Assembly (NCBI GenBank): GCA_040752855.1
Contig: JBFMHP010000009.1
Span: 71,827-135,826, forward strand
Reading direction: 5' to 3'
Length of the DNA stretch: 64,000 nt
DNA from: JBFMHP01 sp040752855
GTDB lineage: Bacteria; Pseudomonadota; Gammaproteobacteria; RBG-16-57-12
Shown: positions 27,585-37,645 of the stretch, piece by piece
How the letters are laid out: each line of letters starts with the position of its first letter
Numbering within the stretch: the stretch's first letter is position 1
Position numbers and translations under genes: made by a program
The notes under the pieces: generated by a model
The model's database searches: none
What the model saw: only the letters and a program-made list of their open reading frames with translations
Told to the model about the DNA's origin: nothing

Positions 27585-28508
27585 ATGGAGACACTTGACG
27601 ATTTCACCACCCTGAAACAGGACGCCACCCTGGAGGAACCCCTGCGTCGGGTGGCGTACGAGGCAGGCATGATGCTGGGACTGGAGGCCACCCGCGACGA
27701 GCAGGCCTATCATCGCCGCCGTCTCAACCGCCATCACTATTGGTTTCATGGCTACGGGACCCTGGCCGGCATGCGGGTGAGCATGTCGCCCGACACCCAT
27801 CCCAATAACGTCGACGACATCACCATGCGCATCCTGGTCAGTCCCGGCATCGGTATCGACGGGCTGGGTCGGGAAGTGCTGATCCACGAAACCTATTGCA
27901 TCAACCTGGGCGAATGGCTGGCGGCGCAAACCGAGGCGCACCTGCGCGAAGGCTACGACGACGCCGCCGACACCCTGTGGTTGAAGGTCTGCGTGCGCCA
28001 AAAGGATTGCCAGGTCGCGCAGCAACCGGTGCTGGCGCGCAAACTCAACCTGAGCACCGATGCCGTGCAGCCCAGCCGCATCGCCGACAGCGTAATGCTC
28101 GAGCTGATTCCGGAACTCCCGCCCACGGAGGACGCCGGCTTCCAGCCCTGGGCCTGCCATAGCCCGGTCACCGATGCGGATCAATCCCTGGACGACGCCC
28201 CGCTGGATCTCAGCGCCGCGGAACAGGCCACGGTCGACGCCGTCGACCCCGCCACCGACCCGGCCGCAGCCGCCCAGCTGGCGCTGCATGCGCGCCTGCT
28301 GTTCGCGTTGGATGCCGGCGGCGTCAACACCAAGGAACTGAATGATCAGTTTGAACTCGGTGCGCGGCTGCTGCTGGCCCGCATCGCCATCACCACCGCC
28401 GACATCAATGCCCTGGTGGTGAATCCGAACCTGATTTCGATCAACAACCTGGTGCGGCCGTTCCTGGTCAGCGCCAGCCAGCTGGCCTGGCTTGCCCGCC
28501 AGAGCTGA
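27585..28508 (+). CDS. Baseplate-associated paralogue A (shared GxGIxxGLEV-type module)
   Basis: The 307-residue product is the first of three consecutive proteins that share an N-terminal module. Here it reads AYHRRRLNRHHYWFHGYGTL, GMRVSMSP and ILVSPGIGIDGLGREVLI. The pattern is a helix with R-L, then G-x-G-[IT]-x-x-G-[ML]-x-V, then P-G-x-x-[IL]-x-x-x-G-R-x-V. The C-terminal part has a helical segment near LALHARLLFALDAGG. No signal peptide or membrane helix is seen. Function is unknown; the position after the gpI-like gene and the GGAGG start signal point to a particle component. The shared module is described further in the findings. Confidence 0.68.
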   Translation: METLDDFTTLKQDATLEEPLRRVAYEAGMMLGLEATRDEQAYHRRRLNRHHYWFHGYGTLAGMRVSMSPDTHPNNVDDITMRILVSPGIGIDGLGREVLIHETYCINLGEWLAAQTEAHLREGYDDAADTLWLKVCVRQKDCQVAQQPVLARKLNLSTDAVQPSRIADSVMLELIPELPPTEDAGFQPWACHSPVTDADQSLDDAPLDLSAAEQATVDAVDPATDPAAAAQLALHARLLFALDAGGVNTKELNDQFELGARLLLARIAITTADINALVVNPNLISINNLVRPFLVSASQLAWLARQS

Positions 28509-28523
28509 TAACGGAGGCCTGAC

Positions 28524-30212
28524 ATGAGCGACATCCTGTTTCAACCCATGGGCAATCCCATCGCAAGCGGAGGGCTTGATCACATCGCCGACATCGATCC
28601 CCGGCTCACCCGCACGCACTATTTCGATGGCCGGCTGCTGACCGCCGAAGATCTGACCCGCGACCAGATCTACCTGGACCAGCGCCTGCGCGAACTGGGC
28701 CGCGTGCTGGGCCACGGCATCATGAGCGGATTGGAGCTGAGCTTCGACCGCTTCACCGGCTTGCTCACCCTGCAACCGGGGCAAGCCCTCACGCCCGCCG
28801 GCCGAGTATTGGAATTGGGCACGACACTGGTGGTGAATCTTGGCGATCGCGCGCTCATCTCCACCTTGAATGACGGCAACTACCGCCGCTTTAACCGCGC
28901 GCTGTACGCCGTGGTGCTGCGCTATGTGGACGTTGCCACCGATATCGCCGAGGTCTTTCCCAAGGATCTGGGGGCCAAGCGCGGCTTCGAATACGCCCTG
29001 ATCACCGAATCCGTGCAGATGGGACTGGTACCCCTGCCGATACCGCTGCCGCAGCAAAACCCGCTGCAGATCCGCGCGCGGCTGATGCGCGAATTCCTCG
29101 GCAACGAGCAGTTCGGTAGCCTGATCCCGGAAGACGGCGTCGCCCTGGGCGTCCTGGCCATTCAGGACGACGCACCCCAATGGCTGGATGCCGAACTGTT
29201 GCGCCACCCCCTGCGCCCCGAGGCGGGGCTGGGCGATCTGCAATCCGATCTCTTCAGGCAATATGAAAAGCTGCTTGCCGAGATCGTGACGATGCGGCTC
29301 AGCGGCGGATTGAATGCGGACTTTCACGCCGCGGATTATTTTTCACTCCTGCCGCCCGTGGGCACGCTGCCGAAGGAGGCCCTCAATCCGATGGTCGGAC
29401 GGCAAGGATACTTCCCCGAGCATTACCAGGTGTCCATCGCCCCCATCCGTCTATCCGATGTAGACCTGATCCAGGCCGAATCCCTCGGCCTGCCGCCGAT
29501 CGATCTGACCAATCGGGAACCGGTAGACATCATGATACTCGTGCCGCTTTCGAACCAGGACTATGGTCATTACGCCACGCAGCTCGAAGGCGAGTTCGAC
29601 CCCGCCACTCGCCGCCTGCCGCAGCTCGACCTGCTGAAACTCAAGCTCTACCCGCGCCATGTCCCCGACACCGATTCCGCCGCCTGGGGGCAGATCTGGA
29701 GCCGGCTGGGCGACACCAATCCCTTTTACCTGCGCCGCCCCACCCGCGCCGCCGAAACCGCGATCAGCGGCATCGTGCTGGCCTTGGGTACCAGCGTCCC
29801 CGAGCCCCCGGAAGAAGGCACGGAAACCAGCCCCGCCGACACCGGCGGACTGTTGCAGGATGAAGACGCCATCTTCCTGGAGCAGATGAGCCTCAAAACC
29901 CTGGCGAAGGTGCGCCCACCGATCGATGGCGAAAGCAGCGATGCCTTCAACAAGTTGCTGAGCAATTTTGGCGACCGCGCGCTGATCGTCCGCCAAGCGG
30001 CCGGCATCCTGATGCGCATCGAACGCCAATACGACAGCCTGATCTGGCAAACCCTGCTCGCGCTGGCGGATGGCGAGTCGATGGAAAAATTGCTCGAGGG
30101 CCTGCTCGGGGCGGATGCCGAGGCCAACACCCCGAAGCTAGTGTACAGCCTGGGCAGTGATCTGGGCTTGGATGCCTCTCTGCTCAACCAGTGGGCCGAC
30201 CTGGCGCCCTAA
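28524..30212 (+). CDS. Baseplate-associated paralogue B
   Basis: The product is 562 residues. The N-terminus carries THYFDGRLLTAEDLTRDQIY, then a helix YLDQRLRELGRVLGHGIMSG, then GLELSFDR, LTLQPGQALTPAGRVLELG. It is a clear paralogue of the 27585 and 30225 products over about 100 residues. Motifs of the type HYFDGxxLTAxDLxxxQxY are common in poorly described tail-cluster proteins. The remaining 450 residues contain proline-rich strands and Glu-rich helices but no domain I can name. It may be a structural or accessory baseplate protein. It starts 15 bases after the previous stop with a good GGAGG site. Confidence 0.68.
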   Translation: MSDILFQPMGNPIASGGLDHIADIDPRLTRTHYFDGRLLTAEDLTRDQIYLDQRLRELGRVLGHGIMSGLELSFDRFTGLLTLQPGQALTPAGRVLELGTTLVVNLGDRALISTLNDGNYRRFNRALYAVVLRYVDVATDIAEVFPKDLGAKRGFEYALITESVQMGLVPLPIPLPQQNPLQIRARLMREFLGNEQFGSLIPEDGVALGVLAIQDDAPQWLDAELLRHPLRPEAGLGDLQSDLFRQYEKLLAEIVTMRLSGGLNADFHAADYFSLLPPVGTLPKEALNPMVGRQGYFPEHYQVSIAPIRLSDVDLIQAESLGLPPIDLTNREPVDIMILVPLSNQDYGHYATQLEGEFDPATRRLPQLDLLKLKLYPRHVPDTDSAAWGQIWSRLGDTNPFYLRRPTRAAETAISGIVLALGTSVPEPPEEGTETSPADTGGLLQDEDAIFLEQMSLKTLAKVRPPIDGESSDAFNKLLSNFGDRALIVRQAAGILMRIERQYDSLIWQTLLALADGESMEKLLEGLLGADAEANTPKLVYSLGSDLGLDASLLNQWADLAP

Positions 30213-30224
30213 GGAGTTTGTGTC

Positions 30225-33200
30225 ATGACACTGATCGTGCTTCACCATCCTGTTGCCAGCACGCCCGTCGACAGCCCGCGCCGGTTCGAACGGGTCCATA
30301 TGTTTCCAGGCCGTCACTTGGGAGAAGAGGAATTCGATCGCGAACAGGCGTACGCGGATCTGCGGCTGGCGTCAGTGCTCAAGGGCCGGCCGGCCGGAAT
30401 CGTCCATGGACTGGAAGTGAATCTCGGGCCCAGCGGCATCGATGAAAAGGAATTCAGCGTCAATGCCGGGCTCGCGCTGGATGCACGCGGCCGCGGCGTC
30501 GGCCTGTATTATCCGCTGCGCGCGCAATGGAAGCCCCTGATCGATGCCTATCTGGCCGCCAGCGGCGCCAGCACAGCCACCGGGGTGTTCTATCTCTTGT
30601 TGAAGCGCTCCAGCCGGGAAATCGACAGCCCTGCAGCCGATCCGTGCCAGCGCGCCGAATTCGATCCCACCCGGGACACCCGTTTGGTGGTCACCGGCAC
30701 CTTGGTACTGCAGCGGCTCAATATCGATCCTGCGATCGTTGCCGCCACCCCGCGCGAGCGGATCGAAAACTGGGCGGCCGCCGACCGGGTCGACGGCAGC
30801 TTTATGGGCGCGCTCGGTCCCGCCGTTCCACTCGCCCTGTTGGCCGTCGGGCCCGACGGCGCCGGGGGTTACAAGCCCTTATGGTTGTCCCAAGAAGCGG
30901 GCCGCTACGAAGCCTTACCCAACAGCGGCTACCGCGTGCTGCTCAATCAAGTCAGCGCCGCTTTGCGCCGGGTTATGCAGCGAGCGGCGCTGGAGGTGGA
31001 CGCCACCCAACCCTTGCCGGAATTTCTGGCGGACAACCTGCACCTGGATTTCCTCCCCGCCGCCGGACAGCTGCCGCTGGAGTGGCTGAGAAATCCCGAT
31101 TCGATCACGCCGAGCATGCTCTGGCTGCCGCAGCACCTGGGCATCGACATGGTGCCCGTACCGGAAGAGGCGGTACTGGAGCTGATCAACCGCGATATCG
31201 CACGGCGGGTGATCGACCTGCGCCAGCCGGCCGGCGACAAGATCCGGCTGCTCTTGGCCGTCAACGAGCCGGATTACCGCCATGACTTGCTCGACATCCC
31301 GCAAACCGATGCGAAGCTGGAAGAAGACATCTACCGCTTCTACATGCGCGCCCATAATGCCTGGCTCCGCTGGCACGAACAGTTCAATCGACTCTATTTC
31401 GTCGTGCCGTCCCATTTGTCGCCCTTGACCGATCCGACCGAAGCCGTCGCCGAGCACGCGGTGCTCGATCCGTCCCAGTTCAAGCACATGGATCTACCCA
31501 AGCCGGAACCGGCGCCGCTGAAGCCCGGGGACTTTTTCAATGCGGTGATCGCCCGGGCCGATGCGGAACTTGATCCGATCAACAGCACCATCCCCTACCC
31601 CTTCAACAAGGGTGTGCCGGCGGCGCCGGTGTTTTATACCCAATGGCTGGTCAGCGGCGCCCCGCCGGTGGTCACCCCGCCCACCGAAGACGGCCTGGTC
31701 GTGCAGTACGCCGTCGCGCTGGTGGAACTGGAGGCCATCGAAAACCAGGTGCGAGCCATTCGCACCCGCGTGGAGAAGACTCGGGATTTTCTGCTGATCA
31801 TGCGTCAACAGCTCGACTCCCAGACCGTCGCGCTCGCCGCCTTGGCCGGCGGTGTCGCCGGCGATGGCAGCGGCCTGAAGGTGGCCCGCTGGCTGCCGTA
31901 TGCCACGCTGGACACCTCGGTGGCGCCCACCGCCGCCACCAGCGCACAAGGACAGACCAAGGCCGCTTCCACTCAAGCGTCGGCGGCCGGCATGGCATTT
32001 GATTCCAGGGAGATGAAAACCGTCGCGCGTACCGGCCTGAGCGACAATCTGCTCAACACCGCCTTGGCCTCCACATCCACCGTGGCCCGCTCGAATCTCC
32101 TGCTCACCAGCAGGCCACAGAGCTTTTCCGCCTTCGAACTGGGCATCAACAAGTCCCGCCTCGAACAGCTCGCCCACATCACGCGGGAAGCGGTGTCCAC
32201 CCCGGCGTTCGAGGCCAAGGAATACCGCTTCGGCGTCATCGATCACATCAGCCCGGAAATCAATGAATATGCCAAGGCCTACTACGGCATGAAGGAGCTG
32301 ATTGCCACGCTCAAGGATCTCTTCGATACCGCCGATGCCGCCTCCTTGCGCCGGGACTTGCAGAAAGTGGGGCGGGCAGATGAAGAAGGCGAAGGGATCG
32401 GCAATCAGAATCCCTTCGAGCGCAGCAGTCGCCTCGAATCGCCGCTGGTGCTCGACAATCTGGCCACGGACAATGCCAAAGATGCCAACGGCGTAGTCGA
32501 CGCCAAGAAACGCGCCCTGCTGCTCAACCAGTACCGTTACCACGCGCTGTTCAAGGCCGGCAAGATACTCACTCAATGGATCGCCATCTGCGAGGCGCGT
32601 TATAACAACATCGAGCGCAAATTGCAGGCAAAATTGCGTGAGCAATCCACCAAAATCGCCCAGATCGACAAGCTGGCGGGATTGCTCCGGATCGCGCGCG
32701 AAACCCTGGAAAACCTCGACCGCTTCCGCATCGAACAGCTCGGCGATTACGGCGTGGCCCAGCGTCTGCTCGACGAGGACTGGCGCCAGGTGTACGCGGC
32801 AAACCAGGAGCGCAGCCGCATTCTCACCACCGCCTTGCGTGGACTCTACTACGTGCGCGTGCGCAGCACGCCGGTAAGCGCGTCTCTGGCCGACCCGCTG
32901 GAGCTGCGCCACGGCAGCAGCCGCGATGTGGTGCCCGGCTGCGATTGGGAAGAAGAAGTGGATCTGCCGGAGGTCCTGACCTCCTTCTTCACCACGGTAT
33001 GCGAAATCCCGATGGACGATTGGGCCCGGCTGCAACCCTTAAAGCCAAAGCTGCCGCCCTTCCAGTTGTTCGATTTTCTGGGGCAGGTTCGGCAGTCCCG
33101 CTTCAAGGCGCGTCCCGCCGCGCTGCCTACCACCGTAAGCACCAATACGTTGCAAGCCCGCCTCCAGACCGTGCAATTGCAAAATCGCGTCGTCATGCAG

Positions 33201-33896
33201 CATTGGGCGGCCTTCACGCTGCCGGCCTTCAGCCTCAGCAGTGTGCAGACCCAAGCGGAGGCGGCGAAGGTGCTCTCGCTGGAAGACCTGGCCCTGACCG
33301 GCGGCTCTCTGCGCAACGAGGCCCAGGAGCTGAAAAACCAGCTGGAACACGCCGCCTATTGCCTGCTGGATCGATTGAATCAGCTGCCAGGATCGATCCG
33401 TCTGCAGTGGGGCCAACTGGCCGAAGACGATCAGATCCGGGTCGAGGATGTCTCGTGGTGGCCCGGACTGGAGCGGGCCGAGGCCGATGATTTCAACGCC
33501 ACGCGCACCGTCGCGGAATTGATCAGCTGGTGGTTCCGCCAGCTCGCCCCCGATGCCTCCGCCAACAGCCGCGGCGCTCACCGCAACATGATCCGGGCGA
33601 TCCTGATCCAAGCCTCGCTCGGCGATCCGCAGGAGATCGTGCGCGGCAGCGTGCACATACCACCGCGGTTTGCCAGGGTGGGAGAACGTCTGCAAGTCAA
33701 ACTCAACCGCGCCCCCGCGGTAGGCACCCGCCTCCAGCTCTTAGACCCTCAGCAACGGGTGGTCGCGGTGCTGGCGGTCGAGGATCACACCCCGGACAGC
33801 ACCCAGGTGAACATCGTGGATCTGGTCGAGCCCGATGTCAGCATCAACAACCGCTACACCGTGGTGTCCAATAAACGCACCGTGGCCAAGCTGTAG
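30225..33896 (+). CDS. Large baseplate-associated paralogue C with coiled coils
   Basis: The product is 1223 residues. The N-terminus has MFPGRHLGEEEFDREQAYAD, a helix with DLRLASVLKGRPAGIVHGLE, then SVNAGLALDARGRGVGLYYP, the same module as the two genes before. Two helical, probably coiled-coil regions lie around 500-545 (AIENQVRAIRTRVEKTRDFL) and 765-835 (CEARYNNIERKLQAKLREQS). The C-terminal 90 residues are a compact beta domain ending near YTVVSNKRTVAKL. Long helices make it one candidate for a tape measure or for a spacer between baseplate and an accessory structure, but no tape-measure signature is seen. The function remains unknown. Confidence 0.66.
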   Translation: MTLIVLHHPVASTPVDSPRRFERVHMFPGRHLGEEEFDREQAYADLRLASVLKGRPAGIVHGLEVNLGPSGIDEKEFSVNAGLALDARGRGVGLYYPLRAQWKPLIDAYLAASGASTATGVFYLLLKRSSREIDSPAADPCQRAEFDPTRDTRLVVTGTLVLQRLNIDPAIVAATPRERIENWAAADRVDGSFMGALGPAVPLALLAVGPDGAGGYKPLWLSQEAGRYEALPNSGYRVLLNQVSAALRRVMQRAALEVDATQPLPEFLADNLHLDFLPAAGQLPLEWLRNPDSITPSMLWLPQHLGIDMVPVPEEAVLELINRDIARRVIDLRQPAGDKIRLLLAVNEPDYRHDLLDIPQTDAKLEEDIYRFYMRAHNAWLRWHEQFNRLYFVVPSHLSPLTDPTEAVAEHAVLDPSQFKHMDLPKPEPAPLKPGDFFNAVIARADAELDPINSTIPYPFNKGVPAAPVFYTQWLVSGAPPVVTPPTEDGLVVQYAVALVELEAIENQVRAIRTRVEKTRDFLLIMRQQLDSQTVALAALAGGVAGDGSGLKVARWLPYATLDTSVAPTAATSAQGQTKAASTQASAAGMAFDSREMKTVARTGLSDNLLNTALASTSTVARSNLLLTSRPQSFSAFELGINKSRLEQLAHITREAVSTPAFEAKEYRFGVIDHISPEINEYAKAYYGMKELIATLKDLFDTADAASLRRDLQKVGRADEEGEGIGNQNPFERSSRLESPLVLDNLATDNAKDANGVVDAKKRALLLNQYRYHALFKAGKILTQWIAICEARYNNIERKLQAKLREQSTKIAQIDKLAGLLRIARETLENLDRFRIEQLGDYGVAQRLLDEDWRQVYAANQERSRILTTALRGLYYVRVRSTPVSASLADPLELRHGSSRDVVPGCDWEEEVDLPEVLTSFFTTVCEIPMDDWARLQPLKPKLPPFQLFDFLGQVRQSRFKARPAALPTTVSTNTLQARLQTVQLQNRVVMQHWAAFTLPAFSLSSVQTQAEAAKVLSLEDLALTGGSLRNEAQELKNQLEHAAYCLLDRLNQLPGSIRLQWGQLAEDDQIRVEDVSWWPGLERAEADDFNATRTVAELISWWFRQLAPDASANSRGAHRNMIRAILIQASLGDPQEIVRGSVHIPPRFARVGERLQVKLNRAPAVGTRLQLLDPQQRVVAVLAVEDHTPDSTQVNIVDLVEPDVSINNRYTVVSNKRTVAKL

Positions 33897-33907
33897 GGGC
33901 GGTCGCC

Positions 33908-35554
33908 GTGAGCCGCCTGCCAGCCGACAGCGTCAGCATCCACCGCCTGCGTATTGTGCACTGGGGTGAGATGGATCGTGCGCGTCGGCAGCAGGCCACC
34001 GCGCGCTTGCGGCAACAGATTGAGTGGTCGGACTGGCCGGAGGCGCCGGATCAAAGCTGGGTGTTCATCCGCCAGGTGCGCGCCCAGGCGCCGGCAGAAA
34101 GACTCGCGCTGGCCTTGACCAGCGCCGTACGCGATTTGGTCCGGAGCGGCGGCGCTGAAGAGGTGGTGCGCTTTGCCAATCTGACCGAATTGCTGGCGGC
34201 CCTGTTGACCGATCTGCTCCAGGGGCAAGCGGCGCAGCGCTGGTACTGGCAACGGTGGGCGCATCTGTTCGAGCTGTCCGCCAAGGCACCGGCCCAGTCT
34301 GTCGTCACCCTCCTGGCCGAGCACCTCGACCTGCTCCCCGCCGTCTGCGCCCGTCTAGCGCAGCAACGATCCCTAGAACGGCTGTGGCTAAGCTTGGACT
34401 CGGCTGGCGCCGTCCAACTGATGGCCGAACTCGCCTGGCGCCATGGAATCCGGCTGCCTCCGCTCGACGAACTGGCAAAGGCGGCAGACTCTACCGCCGC
34501 CTCACGGCACGAGACTCGCGCCTCCCTACGCTTGAGCCGCACCTTGCAACAGCGTTGGGCACCGATATTGAATCTCTTCACATCGTCGGACCCACGCCGT
34601 TTGCTGGCCCTGCTGTTGCTCGGGCAGGAAGCGGCGCCGATGATGTTGCGGCAGGCACCCCTCACGCTGTTGGCGCAGCTTGACGCACTGACGCGACCGG
34701 CCCGCCCGGTTTCCTACGCGGAACAGCGCGCCGATCGCGCCACGCCGCCGCCGGCACGCTTCGGGGCACCGTCCGCGGCCACCCCTGGTTCAACTCCTGA
34801 AACACCGGATTCCATGGCACCCGTAGACGCAACGAGCGGTCATGCCCCCGCCGTCCCCGTCGGGGTGGCCACTCATGAACCCGAAGTGCCGGTGCTCTCC
34901 TCCGAACGATACCCCCGACGGGATGGGCAACACACCGAAACCACGGCGGAAAGGGGCGATGTATCGGCCATGAGTCCAACAGCCGTCACTACTTCGCATG
35001 AAGACCCCGCGCCCTCCATCGGTACGGAGGAAGTTCCTCCGCAGCGCCCCCCTCAGGCGGTGCATTCGATCAACACCTCCCGCGATCCCGCCTTCGAGCG
35101 CTTCCATACACAGCAAGGTGGCCTGTTATATCTGCTGAATCTGCTCAACAGGCCCGAGGTGCGAGTCCTGCTCGAGGATTTCTGGGAACATCTGCCGAAC
35201 GGCTGGGGCTGGCTCTACCGCTTAGGGCAGGAGCTGCAACTCGATGAAACCGATCCGTTGGTCGCTTACATCGCCGTCCAGCTCGGATTCGATCACCCGG
35301 AACAACTGGCCGAACTGCCGCCGCTGCCCGCACGTGAACAACTCTTGGCGTTGGCGCAACGCTGGTATGGCCGCGCCGGCCTGTGGACCCCCGGCTTGCT
35401 ACGGCTCGACGCCCGCGTTCAAGCCGACCCAAGCCATGTGGATCTGTACGCCCCCCTGAGCGCCGTGCAGTTGCCGGTGCGGCTGGCGGGCCTCGACATC
35501 AACCCCGGCTGGCTGCCTTGGCTGGGCCGGGTGGTCAACTTCCACTATGAATAA
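33908..35554 (+). CDS. eCIS-cluster protein of unknown function (before ATPase)
   Basis: The product is 548 residues and starts at a GTG 11 bases after the previous stop. The N-terminal half (1-270) is Leu/Arg/Ala-rich and helical. Residues about 275-385 are a Pro/Thr/Ala/Glu linker. The C-terminal 160 residues form a second folded region with GGLLYLLNLLNRPEVRVLLE, WGWLYRLGQELQLDETDPL and the closing WLPWLGRVVNFHYE. Proteins with this bipartite layout stand next to the AAA+ gene in several eCIS clusters. Some are called tape-measure proteins, but I cannot confirm that here. The partner is most likely the ATPase encoded 6 bases downstream. Confidence 0.6.
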   Translation: MSRLPADSVSIHRLRIVHWGEMDRARRQQATARLRQQIEWSDWPEAPDQSWVFIRQVRAQAPAERLALALTSAVRDLVRSGGAEEVVRFANLTELLAALLTDLLQGQAAQRWYWQRWAHLFELSAKAPAQSVVTLLAEHLDLLPAVCARLAQQRSLERLWLSLDSAGAVQLMAELAWRHGIRLPPLDELAKAADSTAASRHETRASLRLSRTLQQRWAPILNLFTSSDPRRLLALLLLGQEAAPMMLRQAPLTLLAQLDALTRPARPVSYAEQRADRATPPPARFGAPSAATPGSTPETPDSMAPVDATSGHAPAVPVGVATHEPEVPVLSSERYPRRDGQHTETTAERGDVSAMSPTAVTTSHEDPAPSIGTEEVPPQRPPQAVHSINTSRDPAFERFHTQQGGLLYLLNLLNRPEVRVLLEDFWEHLPNGWGWLYRLGQELQLDETDPLVAYIAVQLGFDHPEQLAELPPLPAREQLLALAQRWYGRAGLWTPGLLRLDARVQADPSHVDLYAPLSAVQLPVRLAGLDINPGWLPWLGRVVNFHYE

Positions 35555-35560
35555 CCCGCC

Positions 35561-37645
35561 ATGAATCGGTCCGTACCCTCCCTCACCCACCCCGCCCTGT
35601 GGCAGTCGCTTGCGGCCCTGGTCCGGATCGGTCTGCACCGCTTTTGGCAGCAGGCCCTGCCCATGGACAGCGGACTGCCCGGTCTTCTGTTGGACGAGGC
35701 GCGCGAATTGCTGCCCGCCGGCCAGCCGCAACAATGGGAAGCCCTCCTCGACTCGGTGCAACGGAATTGGCCGCCGCGGCAGGGGGCGCTGGCGCAACTG
35801 ATCCACGATCAAGATCTGGATCTGCCGGCGGCGCTGCTGCTCACCTTGCTCGGAGAGGTGGAGCGCAGTCATCTCATCAGTCTCGTGGTCTCCGAGCTGC
35901 ATGCACCCGATCGCCAGCCCCGCCCGACGGTTCATCTGGCCTGCGCATGGCTCGAGAGTCTGTTCGGCCGCGGCGTAATCTCGCCCTTGTCCTTGCAAGA
36001 ATCGCCCTTAGTGACATCCCGGCTGGTGCGACTCGAGTCGGACCAGCCGTTGCCGTTGAAGACCCTGCGGCTGCAACCGGGCTACTGGGCGGTCTTGCTC
36101 GAGCAGACCCGCGGCTGGCCACAATGCACGCTGCTGGACGATGCCAAGCCGGATCTGCTGCCCGCGCGTCTGCGTCCTCAATTGGAGATGATCGCGGAAT
36201 TGCTGCGGGATGACGGCGACAGTACCCGCGAGCGCGCCGGCCTGCGCGCCCGAGGCCTCATTCTGCGAGGCTATCCGAACAGCGGCCGCCGCCATGTGGC
36301 GCATGCCATCGCCAAACGGCTCGGTTGCGAGGCCGTGCTGATCCCGGTGGAGATGTGGCAGCAGGACCCGGCGCTGGCCTTGGCGTGCCGCTACGGCAGG
36401 TGCCTGCCCGTCCTGGAACCGACGCTGGGGCCGGGCGAGGTCTGGCGCCCTGGTCCGCTGCCGGCAAGTGTCCCCGTGCTCATCCTGCTGGGCAGTGACG
36501 GAGCGGTGGAATCCCCCGGACTGTTGGAATTGGTGCTGCCCCTGCCGGACGAATCCCAACGCCGACGGTTATGGCAGACGGCGTTGCATGACGGCGCGCC
36601 AAACCCGGACGAGACCTTGGCCGCCCACTGCGCCCAGCACGCGCTGCTCAGCGGGCCGGCCATCGCCAAACTGGGGGCAAGCGCCCTTCTCCTGGCCCGC
36701 TGCCAAGACGCGCCGGTCGCCTTTCACCACGTCATCCAGGCGCGCCGCCAGCTCGGGGCCGAGCGCTTGCGCTTGCTGGCGCAGCCGGTGGAATCGCAGA
36801 TCGACCCCGGCGCGATTGTTCTGCCGCCTCTGGTCACCCAGGAACTGGAGCGATTGCTCGACCGTGCGCGCCTGCGGGAATCACTGTGGGAAGGCCTCGG
36901 TACTACCCTGATGCAGACCCGCACATCCGGACTGCGCGCGTTGTTCACCGGCGAGAGCGGCACCGGCAAGACCCTGGCTGCCAGTTACGTAGCCTCCCGA
37001 CTGGGGGCCCCCTTGTACCGCGTTGATCTGTCGGCGGTCATGAACAAATACATCGGTGAATCCGAGAAGAACCTCTCGGCCCTGTTAGATATGGCCGCCG
37101 CGAGCGACGTGGTGCTGCTGTTCGATGAGGCGGATTCGCTCTTCGGCCGGCGCACCGAGGGCAAGGAAACCGGCGAGCGCTTCGCTAACATGCTCACCCA
37201 TTTCCTGCTCACGCGTATCGAAAACCACCCGGGCATCGTGATCCTGACGAGCAATAACCGGGAACGCATCGACGCCGCCTTCACCCGCCGCCTGGACCTG
37301 ATCGTGGAATTCCCGCAGCCGGGCTTCGACGAGCGCCTGCGCTTGTGGCGCAGCCACTTGGGCGACCGCGGACCCGGCGAAGAGGTATACCGCTTGCTGG
37401 CCAGCTATTGCACCTTCGCGGGCGGCCAGCTGCGCAATGTGGTGCTGACCGCCGCCGCCTGCGCGGGACCCGGTCCCATCCGCTGCAGTCATCTGCTCAC
37501 TGGCCTGGGCGCCGAATACCGGAAGATCGGACGCGACCTCCCGGCCAAGCTGAATCAGCTGACCACTTTGGAACCCGCTGACCAGGCCGAGCCCCGCCGT
37601 CCGGCCCGAGAACCCGCCCGGCTGCCAGAGGACACGTATTCATGA
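35561..37645 (+). CDS. AAA+ ATPase (Afp15/Pvc15-like), two ATPase modules
   Basis: The product is 694 residues. The C-terminal AAA+ module is intact: Walker A GESGTGKT (about 464-471), Walker B LLFDEAD with catalytic Glu about 523, sensor region VILTSNNRERIDAAFTRRLD with the arginine finger pair. The N-terminal half contains LRGYPNSGRRHVAHAIAK around 237-250, a degenerate Walker A in which the usual G-K-T is G-R-R. So a second, inactive AAA-like module is probable. In PVC the homologue Pvc15 is needed to load cargo or to assemble particles. The gene overlaps the next ORF by 4 bases and is followed by the giant cargo candidate, supporting a loading role. Confidence 0.9.
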   Translation: MNRSVPSLTHPALWQSLAALVRIGLHRFWQQALPMDSGLPGLLLDEARELLPAGQPQQWEALLDSVQRNWPPRQGALAQLIHDQDLDLPAALLLTLLGEVERSHLISLVVSELHAPDRQPRPTVHLACAWLESLFGRGVISPLSLQESPLVTSRLVRLESDQPLPLKTLRLQPGYWAVLLEQTRGWPQCTLLDDAKPDLLPARLRPQLEMIAELLRDDGDSTRERAGLRARGLILRGYPNSGRRHVAHAIAKRLGCEAVLIPVEMWQQDPALALACRYGRCLPVLEPTLGPGEVWRPGPLPASVPVLILLGSDGAVESPGLLELVLPLPDESQRRRLWQTALHDGAPNPDETLAAHCAQHALLSGPAIAKLGASALLLARCQDAPVAFHHVIQARRQLGAERLRLLAQPVESQIDPGAIVLPPLVTQELERLLDRARLRESLWEGLGTTLMQTRTSGLRALFTGESGTGKTLAASYVASRLGAPLYRVDLSAVMNKYIGESEKNLSALLDMAAASDVVLLFDEADSLFGRRTEGKETGERFANMLTHFLLTRIENHPGIVILTSNNRERIDAAFTRRLDLIVEFPQPGFDERLRLWRSHLGDRGPGEEVYRLLASYCTFAGGQLRNVVLTAAACAGPGPIRCSHLLTGLGAEYRKIGRDLPAKLNQLTTLEPADQAEPRRPAREPARLPEDTYS

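Noticed and set aside
20841..33035. Long minus-strand ORFs (20841-22583, 24281-25600, 27549-29327, 31494-33035)
   Set aside because: They are fully antisense to eCIS genes that have ribosome-binding sites and domain matches; translations show no recognisable domain.
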